Positions 12,401-22,154 of a stretch of 64,000 bases of DNA are shown piece after piece. Source of the stretch: Curvularia sp. ZM96 (lineage: Eukaryota > Ascomycota > Dothideomycetes > Pleosporales > Pleosporaceae); contig JAJGBQ010000001.1 of NCBI GenBank assembly GCA_022457065.1, positions 5,518,001 to 5,582,000 of the forward strand, read 5' to 3'. The translations under genes and the position numbers were made by a program. The notes under the pieces are model-generated. The model was not told the DNA's origin, made no database searches, and saw nothing but the letters and a program-made list of their open reading frames with translations. Every line of letters begins with the position of its first letter. Position 1 is the first letter of the stretch.

Positions 12401-13245
12401 CCGTAGCGCAGCAAGCCGCTGCAGATAACCAACAAGTATACTTGGTGCACCAGCTTACCAGTGCGCTTTGCATGGATGAATCACCAGCGGCTGATAGGGT
12501 GGCACTGCGGTCAGTGTTGTTGCAAGCCATCTTCCCAGCATATATTGAGGAGGTATTTTCATCCAGCACCGCCTTTACCATTGGGCGGCCGATTTTACAA
12601 GCACTACCATCCATCCTCGACACGACGATCTTCGACCTACGCGTCACACAGCCAGACAATCTTTCTTCGATCACCAACTGCATCGTGTCCATCTCACATG
12701 CCTTCATTCGTGGCACAGAACAGCTGAAAGACAACCATCACCATCTCCTCCAGCGCCCATATGTATTTTCCGCTCTAGCACATATGCTCGATGCCATGAC
12801 ATCCATCCTAGTGCTGCTCGAGTACAAACATAGTCGTACCCTACCGACCACTGATGCTCCTCCGCTCGTCGCATACATCGACCAATTTATCACCTACATC
12901 ACTGCGCTCCTCAACAACACTCCGCTAAACACGATACCGTCCTATCCCACTGACTCGCACGCTCCACCTCCAGACACACAGCACGCCAACCTTCTTGCCT
13001 TCTGCCGCCGAAGCTTGGAAGAAACCCTTACCACGAACTGGAGTGAGAGTTCAGGAACAATATGGTTTGGAGTCGGAAATGCCCGGCGCGAGATTTTGCT
13101 CGATATCGGCACTGTGGAGGAAGAGATGTTGAGATTCGAAGACGGGGCTAGGCGTTTCCAGTGGGTTTTTAATGATTTGTATGGGTTTGAGCAGTATCAC
13201 GATACTCATGAAGAAGATATGTGGTTTGACGATGTTGTTGTTTAG
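6487..13245 (+). CDS. mus7: Mus7/Mms22 family replication-repair scaffold
   Basis: Large scaffold required for survival of replication-fork damage; in yeasts it works with the Rtt101/Cul4-type ubiquitin ligase and Mms1. One exon of 2,252 residues. The start at 6487 (MSKWRQKGFVQDSDEEEE) was chosen because Mus7 proteins begin with a very similar basic-then-acidic motif; an in-frame ATG lies at 6436. The N-terminal ~1,000 residues are disordered, rich in Ser/Pro and acidic clusters, with several SSP motifs. The C-terminal half is helical and contains the conserved family block near GPYFFAALIDCDP and the following FLQALMVCLVERESMLRF, around residues 1,770-1,820. An acidic DDLDDLDDLD run precedes that block. 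No internal stops or introns were seen. The length fits filamentous-fungal Mus7 proteins. Confidence 0.92.
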   Translation: MSKWRQKGFVQDSDEEEESQLESQGSRLNGGFNGRVERVEDDINQTEQTEEATGQLNKVEECLGGDDELAGYVKRPDSQEKSITTPAKRSSPRRPSPSTPHSAHNPRPQPSESPDPLQGSPTPRSQHIIRPLSSQQRLESPPRPHSSTVSIPQLNEVGLPLQTVRSSNATPRVAPAENTHEPTRASNILNEFGILPLSDNSDDDELSDPPTDLESPPPFFVEPHRKTAVQVVINSSKALQQQLVQERVQVRTVRDFRQRKPIQVHPYLLENEEYKRAVQSRGLQPVGRARSRSPQGHSKQKDNETQEQEFNPYEDPTSSPPDVEIPVSSPVVSQRVKDAHPPDSARRPPSKPMRRLPSTQLRHPHSTKRRKLNISSTQATAPPTSIFDKPIVQHDIWSIPPNSPPYSSSPPLHGTSVRRPGTLRRTVPAANLPTPSTSSVMQDDPHLGLDSDSDNAPRSTQRPSSGLRRPKRVVLTDSSSSAEGSASEAEQTDNELRSVTRKMKGVLPASWIRVDQQIQERRKAQQRERERTRVNAVLSPGRAAPVRGVAQKITKPSGRRPLSSALNTHSRDTVVISDDSEADQSVPAPRMTQGAQGFVDDASVLAQMFDDRYVDDGNLSDMERDRLHLPTLGGTSSKRKKQSKLPDAFGKAKKAKSSDGTGKTSAYRKQSRLGRSRRVSPPAMSVVDVVLSPSERTASMPQFLRVARRQALRRPDLARQSPRNKQIRLHNVEDTEEANNTLRQWRQGSLKPKSDGAVKERRPRPSMVDGTNNKHNTERQSMTDAGSVKDLDRQPEAAEVSRIRPRRNIPLGLQIFHRQSSKEVKSTRQGRNPSQPTKHRKRPRLVEPLSFRTAQLEGDESDFGRDHRKIAFEKGLLHVDQQFGKQSPNEYHVANPQLARYLADDCAEPPLPSSTDHVGERTTEAPSKIGPTTKRRIKRKVQARRVDIEAREFRQPSEPAVQEVLGTISPTQIQEPAAEQSIPVLHGLGPYGTRYPVTFDVYSVASETYFHSSTLIGSDEFHRALSIGKPEGRDLDETAGFSTITCRTMSVRCGPWNDETSSTLYDLVRKSTAYTVTETSSPDVSAGTPAGQVHSARLARSLIVYISDHLSFLDPIDRRDCVSKATRLCQMLFDSATVAFDNACDHGTGHNWSAMRTMTYLLVISLQLYRIAQHPHVDEDSRVGTLMLLKNASKTVVAHLVRQAVPELGNFLELNKRHSVREKGVQDSEIVIESTVICMHVLEELRMSGWGFWDLVSQELSPRISSAIHLSVFETTWATLFTFLPFGEIDVSGIPLRSRRETFQDDNWTCIRDILRRIFELYTSTYGKHSASLNDYVRANLARCHRLITHWHWRRPELMLNAVIDFFGKNGLKGLQHEASVGSITFLDDLNSDPSTTVEPNEYSFHTALKCIALGLRGMKDVYPEKKIRSFVFRSVPNHGRAYPKDQPLDEGNLAALRNHHDLLSILYWNAPPGCRPKLEQIKGLVNHESSHREACRLSVRAWTNLATFQLSIEEPYASAEPFALWHKDIMHQTLKQYKLAKVEAEDFLKSVAVDGAINISAVMVRQTMEKNQEQVIATLRDCIAGMSKAIRHARDQPSLKKFLVASDIMHLLELPHLEDRRLINVIHDTLKVLQEYSKLQKTRSRKETSQQISEESQDYGDFPDMDDLDDLDDLDQAVPEKQAQQSGLDFIQTPLWHLLSNAFGAENAPDDILLKDCVDTWVCIAGNQVASGERSWSYYLDSFSHMSWKQLRQTEQTRKFGPYFFAALIDCDPAVYKEYRNDFLQALMVCLVERESMLRFQYQLLHAIMRTDGRHPLMQNLPFFRDLETGAWDINPESLRTRRLALISSILSNMRDDFYAISRHEPARTAEAKRVYVCMLKDFMESMKHNYQQLSQGTTIIGAYVEFVQKVVRFLKQYTSDILPVLPFFTDSAAFPLPAEDPTYVVARLCGYAPKLSDSGTAKQLSVFMQTVAQQAAADNQQVYLVHQLTSALCMDESPAADRVALRSVLLQAIFPAYIEEVFSSSTAFTIGRPILQALPSILDTTIFDLRVTQPDNLSSITNCIVSISHAFIRGTEQLKDNHHHLLQRPYVFSALAHMLDAMTSILVLLEYKHSRTLPTTDAPPLVAYIDQFITYITALLNNTPLNTIPSYPTDSHAPPPDTQHANLLAFCRRSLEETLTTNWSESSGTIWFGVGNARREILLDIGTVEEEMLRFEDGARRFQWVFNDLYGFEQYHDTHEEDMWFDDVVV

Positions 13246-13334
13246 CTGGGTGTCAGCGGTATGTATGCATCCTTTCTTGCCTTCTGCATTCGGAGGGTTT
13301 ATAATACGCGGTTAGCAGATAGAATGAATGTGTA

Positions 13335-13392
13335 ACGTAGTTCATAAGCGAGCTGATCACCCAAGCGAGCTGATCACACCCCACCAGCGCGT
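13335..13392 (+). repeat. left terminal inverted repeat (58 bp)
   Basis: Identical as reverse complement to 15123-15180. It contains the 15-mer AAGCGAGCTGATCAC twice as direct repeats (13346-13360 and 13363-13377), a likely pair of transposase-binding sites (inference). Confidence 0.95.
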
Positions 13393-13415
13393 CGACGTTG
13401 ACACTACAACGCGTT

Positions 13416-15061
13416 ATGTCGCAACAACGCGATCATCAATTAACTTATCCTGAATCAGATCTTCAACTTGCTCTTTCTGATGTCCAATCACAACGTGTTC
13501 AAAGCCAAAGACGTGCTGCCTCTATCTATAACGTGCCTCAAAGTACTCTATCTACTCGACGTGCTGGAATACGCCCTCGACGCGACTGCGAAGCAAATTT
13601 AAAGCGCCTAAACAAGCTAGAAGAGGAGGCTATAGTTGAGAGTATTCTTGAAGAGTCTGCGCGAGGATTTGCGCCTACAAAGCCTGACGTTCGAGCTATG
13701 GCTGATAAACTATTGCATGAGCGAGGGAGCAACCCTGTTGGCAAGAACTGGGTTGATAACTTTGTTAAGCGAACTCCTGAGCTCCGTACGCGCTGGAGCC
13801 GTCCCTATGATCACCAGCGAGCCGCCTGCGAGGACCTAGCGGCTATCCAGCGCTGGTTCGACTTAGTCTAGAGGATGAAGTAGAAGTGGGGTATTGTAGA
13901 CGATGATATCTACAACTTTGACGAAACTGGCTTTATGATGGGCAAGATTTTATTATAGTTAGTTGTCACAAGCTTAGAGGGATATGGCAAAAAGAAGCGG
14001 GTACAGCCAGGCAACCGTGAGTGGGTTACTGTAATCTAAGGCGTGGGCGCGACGGGTCGCCGGATACCACTCTTCGTTGTCTTTGCGGGCAAGGTGCTTA
14101 TCAACGTCTGGTTTAAAGACTTACCTGCTGACTGGGTTCTTGAAGTCAGTCCTAATGGCTGGACGAATAATTAGCTTAGTCTTGCCTGGTTGGAGCACTT
14201 TGATACCCATACAAAGAGGCATACTGTGGGTGGGTATTGACTGCTTATTATTGATGGCCATGAGAGCCACTGCTCCGTCGATTTTCAAGATCTTTGTAAG
14301 GAGAAGAATATTATTCTTATCTGTATGCCTGCGCACTCGTCTTACCTATTGCAGCCCCTTGACGTCGCCTGCTTCTCGCCGTTGAAGCGCAAGTATGGCG
14401 ACGCTGTTTCAGGCTTGGCACGCAACCGCACCCACTATATCAGCAAGGAGACCTTCCTGCCAGCCTTTAAGACTGCTTTTGAGCAGTCTATTACGAAGGA
14501 GAATATCCAAGCTGGCTTTAGAGGCGCTGGTCTAGTCCTACACGACCCATAGGCTGTGCTATCTAAGCTTGACGTAGTGGTGTAGACACCATATCAATCA
14601 CCGCGACGGGTAGCCGCCTGGGAGGCGCAGACACCACGCAACGCGCGCGAGGTTGAGGCTCAAATTGGTCTTATTCAAGAGAGCGTGAGAAAACGCCGTG
14701 GGTCTTCTGCCAATTCACTCACCGAGCAGATCGCGCAGCTGAGTAAAGGGCTCAGCAAATGGCACATAAAATGGTGCTTCTGACAGAGAAAATTACTACT
14801 CTTTAAGCGGCTCTAGATGAATTAAACAAGCGTAAGAGCCGTAAGCGGCGATACGTACGGACAGAAGAGACTCTTACTGTAGGCGAAGTTTAAGAAGTAT
14901 TGGCTGAACAGGCGGGTAGTAGTCGTGGTGATGGTGAGAGTGCGTCGAAGAGGGTTCGAGGAGAGAGGCGGTGCGGGCGTTGCAAGCAGACTGGACACAA
15001 CGCTCGTACCTGCGCAGTTGAGATAGATAGTGCAAGTGATAGTAGCGATTCTGATAATTAA
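13416..15061 (+). pseudogene. pogo/Fot1-type transposase, multiple stops
   Basis: Starting at ATG 13416, the first 151 codons are open and resemble a CENP-B-type helix-turn-helix region (PQSTLSTRR, then FVKRTPELRTRW). The frame then carries eight stops up to about 14,595, one frameshift near 14,757-14,762, and two more stops before the natural end at 15059-15061. Motifs in order: NFDETGF (first catalytic Asp), DGHESH (second Asp), QPLDV (third Asp), and a C-terminal CGRCKQTGHNARTC zinc knuckle (CX2CX4HX4C). All ten stops could arise from single C-to-T or G-to-A changes in Gln, Arg or Trp codons, the pattern of RIP. It cannot code for active enzyme. Confidence 0.9.
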
Positions 15062-15122
15062 TTTAGTATATCGTAATACTTTATCGACTATGATAAAAGA
15101 CTGTGATAACGTCTTGACTTTA

Positions 15123-15180
15123 ACGCGCTGGTGGGGTGTGATCAGCTCGCTTGGGTGATCAGCTCGCTTATGAACTACGT
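15123..15180 (-). repeat. right terminal inverted repeat (58 bp)
   Basis: Perfect inverted copy of 13335-13392 over 58 bp, including the doubled 15-mer, followed by the TA target duplication. Confidence 0.95.
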
Positions 15181-15699
15181 TAATGTTACATAACACGGAA
15201 AATATTTTTTCTTCCTGGTACGAAACGAATTAACCACGGGGATTTTTGGACTACGTTCTTATGATTAATTGTACTGTATAAAAAAGACTTTGACAATTAT
15301 AGCTGGAACGAGAATGGCTGCCGCAAGGCCAACGTAGTCCTCGCACCGTTGGCAACGTTAATATCTATTCCATTTTAGCTCTCCCAGGAAGGATTGCTTA
15401 TCACTGAAAGCACATTCACATGACCCTAGCCAACTGAATGTCATACAATCCTTCATTTTGCTCTCCGATTCATCCTCATACTATGGAGCAGAGGCTGTCT
15501 TCTTAGTGTCTCACTATGGCTCCGTCAAACTCTCACCGACTGCACAAGTCCAGTGTCCCCATCTAGAGCTACCAGAAACCTTTTCGCCTCTCATATGTAC
15601 TGCAATTTAGAACACTTTTTGAAAATCCCAGTGTCTTGCTCAACAAAGGGGTTTGATTCATGTTCAGATCTTTGATAAAGACATCCGTAGCATCAACCT
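15181..15699. other. intergenic, no gene seen
   Basis: 519 bp between the transposon and the stop codon of the minus-strand RRM gene. It is mildly AT-rich near the transposon and presumably holds the RRM gene's 3' UTR. Nothing else was recognised. Confidence 0.6.
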
Positions 15700-18600
15700 T
15701 CAAGATGAGCTGCTGCCTTGTTCGTCGTCACCTTCATGCATATGTTAGTTGTATCCTCTATCAATACAGAGACGGGAACTTACCGGGTTGGGGCATCGTA
15801 TCAGTGATCTCGCGCTCTTGTGCTTCACGTTCCAGTCTTTCATTCTCCCTCATTGCATTGGTGACTGCAAAATAAGACGTAGTATCGTGTTCGATGTTGT
15901 ATCGGATAGCATCAATATGGCTCATCTGCGAAGTAAAGGGGTAGTAGTTGTGAGTATCCACGACAACAGACCTGGGAGCACGCGCGGGGGCTGGTCCATT
16001 TGCATTAGGCTCCATAGTGGTACTGGGTTCGGTAGCGGACACTTTCTTCTTCTTATTTTTCCTCTTGTTTTTCTTCTTTTTGGGCGTCTCGGCTGGGATA
16101 TTGTCAGACGGGGCGACAGCTGCTCCAGTACATGTATCTTGACGAGGACCAGCAGTCTCGGGGTTGTTGGGAAGGGCAGAAGAGGTATCGGTTGGTCCAC
16201 CCATATCTCCGGCGATCGTCGAGATTGATGAATGGCGCGAAAGAGATTGGCGAGGGGTCATGGTACCTTTGAGAGTTAATTTGCTATCCATTTTGATTGA
16301 GAAAATTTCCAAACTTACTAGGTTGGGTATTATCAGCCTGGGCTGTAGAGGGTGTTGGTACAGCTAGTGATGAAGGAGTTGAGAGGGAAGACTCGGGGTG
16401 CGTCTCGATTCGCGCTGATGAGTCCTGTACAACTGTTGGGATCTTCACAGCTTCGACTTTATCCGCCTTTTGAGGTGTTGAAGTGGTCACCGTGGATGCA
16501 TCCGCTGATAGTTTATCAATCTTCTCCTTCTCACTTCCACTGATTTGCTTATCTTCTTCTTGAGCACTAGTAGCTTTTGCCTTGAATTTACCCTGGGACT
16601 TCTTCGTTTCCTTAAGATCATGTTTCTCAGTGCTCGTAGTAGCCGCCTCCAGGCCAGAGTGTACATCTATAGCCACGGAGGAAGTGGCGGGGATCTTAGG
16701 CATCTCGATCTTCGGCTTTGGATCAGTGCCGCACTTCCCTTTCTTCGATGATGCAACTTTGTCAGCCTTTTCAGCTTTGGCCTTGGCAATTCGATCAGCC
16801 TCCTCCTTCTTTTGTTGTTTTCTTTTGTTCTCTTTTTCCTTCTTTGCTTGAGCCTTGTTCTTCGTTGCAAACGGATGAAGGGATTGAACCTGTTGTACAC
16901 CACATTTCTTCACCGCGTCGGTGGAAGCTCCTTTGATAGGAGCGGACATTTCTGTCCCCTGTTTCACAGAACTGGCTTCTGTATGTGTTGTGTCTGCAGC
17001 TATCACTTTATCTTGACCACCGCTCTCTTCTGGTCCAGAGGCCTCTGATTTACCTTCCGTGTTCGAGGGTGCGGACGTTGGCTGTTCAGAGTCTGAATGC
17101 GGTTCTCGAGAAGTATCGAAGTTGGACCATCCGGCTGGGGCCGGCAGTTTGGGGCTGTCTTGTAGTGGGCTGTCGTGTAGTATTTCAGAATTTGGAACGA
17201 CGGTACCATGGTTCACAGCCGTTGCTTGTTCCCGGGCTTCTGGCTCTGACTCTATCTGCGTAGCCTCCGGCTGCACTTCTGGTGCAGAGTGAAAACTAGT
17301 GTCGTTCTTTGCTCCATCGTCCGATATATCGTCCTCGGCTTCTTCGCCTGCTTCGGCGGGCGAAGTTGTTGTTTCATCATGCTGCGCAGCTTGGAATGGC
17401 TTGTTCTCTGCAATCGCCTCTATTTGAGTGGGTGGAGATTCGGAGCGAGCCACGTTGTCTTTGTTTCGCGGACTTTCCAATTGGGCCGTCTGCTCGAGCG
17501 GTTGTCCAGTCGCTTCCTGCTTCTTGTCTGTCGCATGACACATGTCCTGAGCTGCATTCGTCTTCGATTCAATGTGAACTTCGGTTGAGTGAGCATCTTG
17601 CACATTCGTGTCATCTGCTCTGCTAGACTTAATGTCCTTGACAGCGACTGCTAGCAAGACACCAACTTCCAGCTTCTCAGTGGGGTTTGGCGTATCATCT
17701 GCATAACACTCTCTCTTGATCGGCGAATCACGCTTGTTTTTGCGCTTGGTTTTCTTTGCAGGAGACTTATCCTCACGCTTCGGCTTCTCCAATTCAGAAT
17801 CTTTAGCCTCTGTGAGGTTGATAGCTTCCGTGAGCTTGGTATCTTCTGTGGGGTTGTTGGCCTCCGATTGTACCGTAGGCGGCTTCTTCAGCAGGCCGCT
17901 TCTAGCATCCTGGGGAGAGTACAACACGTTACCATTTGTTGTAGCTGTTTCAGTATCAGCACTGGCGGCAGTGCTCTTGTCGTCGAGAGGTGCGTTTGCT
18001 GCACCGCGGACATGTCCATTAGCCGGATGAACGACGCGTAAATACTCAGAGAACGCTGCAGGAGGCGATTCTTTTTGATAGAAACGCTTTGGTACTGAGA
18101 TTGCAGGCCGAACTTCGCCGTTTCGTAATCGAGGGTTGAGTTGGTTGATAGTCAGGGCCGTCCTAGCATCAGCGCATGATGCGAAACTACAAGCGTCAGC
18201 TAGTCCAGAAGACATAAAAACATCGTACTTACGTGGCGAAGGCATGAACATGTCCTTTTACTGTATTGCCTTTCACACAGATTCCAAGAGGAGTGATTCC
18301 AACTGTCTTTTCGAATAGCTGTATGAGCTCACTGTCATGGACATCCGGTGGCAAATCTCCAATCCACAGCTCTTTGACTGTGGTATTTTTTGGGCCAATC
18401 CATGTATGACCGCAGCCGTAGACAGAGTCGCCAGTGATGCTCGTGTTGTCCTCCAAAGAACGCCATCGATTACTGGATTCCACAAGTCGTGGACCTGTTG
18501 AAGGCATGTAATAGTAATTGCCATATGGACGGCAACCGGAGGAGGTGGACGATCTTCGACCTCGGTTTTGCGGTACTGTGAAATTGCCAGTTCCACCCTT

Positions 18601-20229
18601 CTTCCCCATATCGCTATGTCCTTGTCCTCCGCTGAACTTGCGGCTGGTCCCACTGTATGGATCGAAGAGTTGGCCTGCACTTTGCTGACTGAGACGACGG
18701 GGCATCGGAGCCAGAGGATCTACGGCTTGTGAGCGCATGAAGCCGGGGAAGTGCATATTCGTCGCATCACCCATCGAAAATGGATGTGGTTCCTTTGGCT
18801 GATTCACGTAAGCCGGGGGCATGTGTGAACCTCGCGTGGCACCTGTTTGATAGTTCATGTGTCCTCGTGGCATCACTCCAGGATCCATAGGTTGAGCAGG
18901 ATATACTGGGTGAGTCAACACTGGCGGTCCTACAAAATAAGAGCCCACAACTGAGCTTGAAATCATGGGCACGTTCATATGCGGGCCCACAGCTATCGGG
19001 GGTGAGCCATATTGAGATTGCTGCATACCAGGTACTGGGAAGGGCGACTGTCCTAGGTACGGTCCAGAGACGGTGCGACTTCCGTTCTCAATCCATCCTT
19101 GTGGCCGGCCGTGTGGTGGAGAACCCAGGTTCCGACTACCCTTGTGTACTTTCAAACCCTGTGCACACGTACTTGGAGATACTGTAGATGACCTGGCCAT
19201 CCGCTCTACCCCCATGTATCTTGTGTGGGCTTGCAGATCGTTTGCTGGTTGCGACGCATGTGATATGATACGATGAGGCGGAGACGGGAATTTCGACTGA
19301 TCTAGCCCAGGAAGAGCTACGCTATCCGTACGAGCTTTGTTTTCTGATGAGAATGCTGTCAGTTTTGTTAGCATTGCGGAAGTCTGTCGACATTTACAGC
19401 AGTGTTTCATACCAGCTTTCTTTCCACTAGATGTAGAGACCTTGATGGAGGATCCCTTTACCTCATCGTTGCTTTGATGAGCTACAACAGGAAGGTACTG
19501 ATCCTGGTACGCATCGAATGCTGGAGGGTTCGCCAAACGGGCGTTGTTCCAGTCGGTGATCAAGATGAAAGCGACATGCCAGAGAAATGGCCGAGGAAAG
19601 GAAGTCAGTTCGCCAAAAATGAAGATCTGATCGAGTGCTGAGAGCGGATCTTTGAGATCATACACATTGCCGATGTGAATGCCAGTGAAATCGACTTGTT
19701 GAAAATGTGCTCGCGCCCAATCCTTGGCAAATCTGTCGGCGGCATACCAGGTGTCACGCGCGATGAAGGTAAGCATCTGCTCACAGAACCCCCTTCCCTC
19801 GATGTGAATGTCTGTATCATCCCAAAGATCCTCCACAATCCATCCTTGGTTGGGAAATATGCATAGGCATTGACCTTGAAAGTAGTTAACAACTGAATCA
19901 TGGGTCTTCGCCGAAGTGGTATACTCACTCTTGTACTTGACCTGCCAATAGTTTGCCGCTTCTATTACAGCTACAGCGTCGCAGGTACTACGTGCAACGG
20001 CAGGCACCAAGGCCCGGTCTAGCCGACGGGGGGTTCGGGTACCAAGCTCAGTGGAAAAGAAGGCCTTTCGGACGCCCGGCCCAAACCTAGGGTCTCTAGT
20101 CGCATGCTGAACAGAATCAACAGTCGCCTCGCCCATGTCGGTAGCAATGCCGTTGTGTGGTTGTTCTGCACTCGGAGTAGCCGGCTCGTCAGGAGTAGAT
20201 GAAGTGGTGGGACTAGGAGATTTTTCCAT
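15700..20229 (-). CDS. large RRM-domain RNA-binding protein, uncharacterised
   Basis: Four secure exons: 20229-18233, 18186-16319, 16266-15784 and 15731-15700, giving 1,459 residues. Every join has a GTAAGT donor and restores the frame. One RRM lies near residues 616-690, split by the first intron: RNP2-like LWIGDLP and RNP1-like GHVHAFATF. Residues about 55-230 form an unrecognised conserved-looking globular region rich in Trp and Phe. The remainder is Pro/Gln/Gly-rich, then acidic, then Lys-rich with KKTKRKNK-type basic clusters, and it ends in a Ser run. The start at 20229 has an ACCATGG context. Exon 1 also contains two intron-like segments (19928-19875, 54 nt; 19412-19356, 57 nt) with donor, branch and acceptor but no stop; if both are removed the protein is 1,422 residues. 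Function is not known; RNA binding is inferred from the RRM. Confidence 0.82.
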
Positions 20230-20911
20230 GGTCGAGCGATGTCGCAAACAATGCTAGCCTGTGACAGAAAGGTCGTGCTTGCCTAGGTGTTTGTGGGGAA
20301 AGAGTGGTTCTAGTTGAGGGAAGAGCAGCTGTGGTAGGAAGGCGCAGTCTCGTGTGAGCGAAAAGAAAAGTTTGAGGTAGCAGGGAAGCAGCGAGATTAG
20401 GTGAACAAACGATTGTCCATCGCAGCAGGGTCTAGATATGACAACGAAAGAGTGAAAGGTGAAAGTGAAAGTGGTGAAGATTGACACGTGATCCCAACAC
20501 ACAATTGGCCCAATCTTGGGGTTTTTGCAGCCACCCATAATGGACGGTCACATTCCATAATCTAGATGATGAGGATAAGAGATGGGACCTCGACTATGGA
20601 AAGAGATCATAGAGCACTTGGAGGCGAAGCTACATGAGAGAAAAAGAGACAACGAAATCTACTGCACTCACTCTCTACGGGTGCTCATGAGAAGCTCCTG
20701 GGAGATATGTTTTACATATGTAGTTGTATGAAAATCCCTAATACGGGATGCAGCCACCTATTTGGGGATGTCGCAGTGGCCCTCGGGCGCTGAGGGCGTA
20801 GCAAAGCCAAACGTCTAGAAGTGTCTTGCAGACGTAGCTCGTTTGATATATCGGATGTGTGACTAGCTGGCTGGAACGCAGGGGCTATGTACAAGCCAGT
20901 CTATCCTCTGT
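20230..20911. promoter_or_regulatory. promoter and leader of the RRM gene plus 3' UTR of the Fmp46-like gene
   Basis: 682 bp between two minus-strand genes transcribed in tandem. No reading frame, repeat or RNA gene is convincing here. Confidence 0.45.
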
Positions 20912-21483
20912 CTACGCGCTACCCGTCTCCTTTGGTATCGCACGTACCAACTTCATGATCTCACTCTCATTATCTCCCACAACTTCAAAGTGTTATTAGC
21001 CCAGTTTCCCAAAATGGTCTCTTACACTACAGTGGAACAAACTTACCCGCCTTGCCTTGGTTCCAATCAACAACAAGAGGTCTTTGGAATGTCGCTGCAT
21101 CAGCCTTGAGCCTTCGCATAGCATCACTCTCGCTCTCTGCTCCGCTGATGACTTTTCCTGCTGCACTTGGTCCGCCTAGGTACTCCAGAATGTTTTTGAG
21201 CTGGTCGGTGGTAGGTGGGGCTTCTGTAACATCGAGCTCGAATTCTGTGCGCTCGGCCTTATTTTGAGCCTGATGAGATGAGGCCTGGTCTTGTGTAGCG
21301 TTTGCAGCAGACTGTGCATTGGCTTGTTTGAGCAGAGTGAGGACGCGAGTAGAGGCTTGGTTTGAAGGTGCGTGGAAGAGCGTTACGACGTTCTTTGCGC
21401 CGTGCTAGAGAAGTGGTCAGCTGCAAGCAATTGCCAATGCCTCACGAACATTGATTTACCTCTCCAAATAGTCGCTTGAACAT
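20912..21483 (-). CDS. Fmp46-like thioredoxin-fold protein (DUF1687)
   Basis: Small redox-type protein; yeast Fmp46 is mitochondrial and of unproven function. Three exons, 21483-21460, 21404-21047 and 20982-20912, give 150 residues. The first exon codes for only MFKRLFGE. The family signature is visible in the N-terminal strand-helix (VVTLFHAPSNQASTRVLTLL), where the usual thioredoxin CxxC is replaced by an Ala-Pro-Ser-Asn stretch, and in the conserved RPLVVDWNQGKA near the C-terminus. The last exon supplies GDNESEIMKLVRAIPK. Introns are 55 and 64 nt with GTAAAT and GTAAGT donors. Family membership is recognised by pattern, so the function stays open. It is in tandem with, and upstream of, the RRM gene. 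Confidence 0.75.
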
Positions 21484-22154
21484 GTTTGCGGTGTCGTGGC
21501 TATAGGTGAGCTGGTAGGTTGACAAACAAAGTCGCGGTGGTGCCTGGACAGCTTGGGTTGAGGTTCGGGTGTGACGTAGATCGACTCGCTTCCGCCTTCC
21601 CCGTCTGCCGGAGCTGCTGCGGAGTCGTTATCGACAAGAGATCTACGGCGCAGCTGCCTAGACACTCACCCAGTCACAACGTCTATAGCTACATCAAGTC
21701 AGAGGCTGGGTGGGTGTGTAAACATGCTTAATGGCCCTGAGAGCTGAAACATAGGCAATGTGCTAGTTGGCAAAGAGCCAGGATAAATCGATGGCTCAGA
21801 AATCTCACAATACAGTGGCAAACTCTCCTTGCCATCCGGTCGAAATGCAAATCATCACAATACATTAGCATGGAAACGGACATTACTGTCACCAGCAAGA
21901 AAGATATGGGATCACAAGCAGCTGGATTTCGTGATGCAGCCGTGCAAAAAGCAGAATATACATTTACGCCATGAATATGCCCCCATCATCCCAAAGTGTG
22001 GGATCATGCTGCTGCGAAGGAACGTGCCGTGGCGACGTCCGTGATTCCCACTCCCTCTGATCCAGAGTCATAGCCGTACTGAGGAAACCGAATTCATGAC
22101 CATATTCTCTAGCTCATCGTGCTCGTTTCGTGCGCCCTTCCTCTCATGCTTGAC
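21484..22154. other. intergenic, no gene seen
   Basis: 671 bp between the start of the Fmp46-like gene and the stop of eS30. It should contain the former's promoter and the latter's 3' UTR. Short open frames here lack splice or codon support. Confidence 0.5.

Larger units (their letters stand above)
13335..15180 (+). mobile_element. pogo/Fot1-like Tc1-mariner DNA transposon, inactivated
   Basis: A 1,846-bp element bounded by perfect 58-bp terminal inverted repeats and flanked on both sides by TA (13333-13334 and 15181-15182), the target duplication of the Tc1/mariner/pogo superfamily. It begins ACGTAG, as in many fungal Fot1-type elements. The internal frame codes for a decayed transposase with a CENP-B-like N-terminal region, a DDE core and a C-terminal zinc knuckle. 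It sits about 90 bp after the mus7 stop codon. Boundaries are directly visible; family assignment rests on motifs and target site. Confidence 0.93.
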
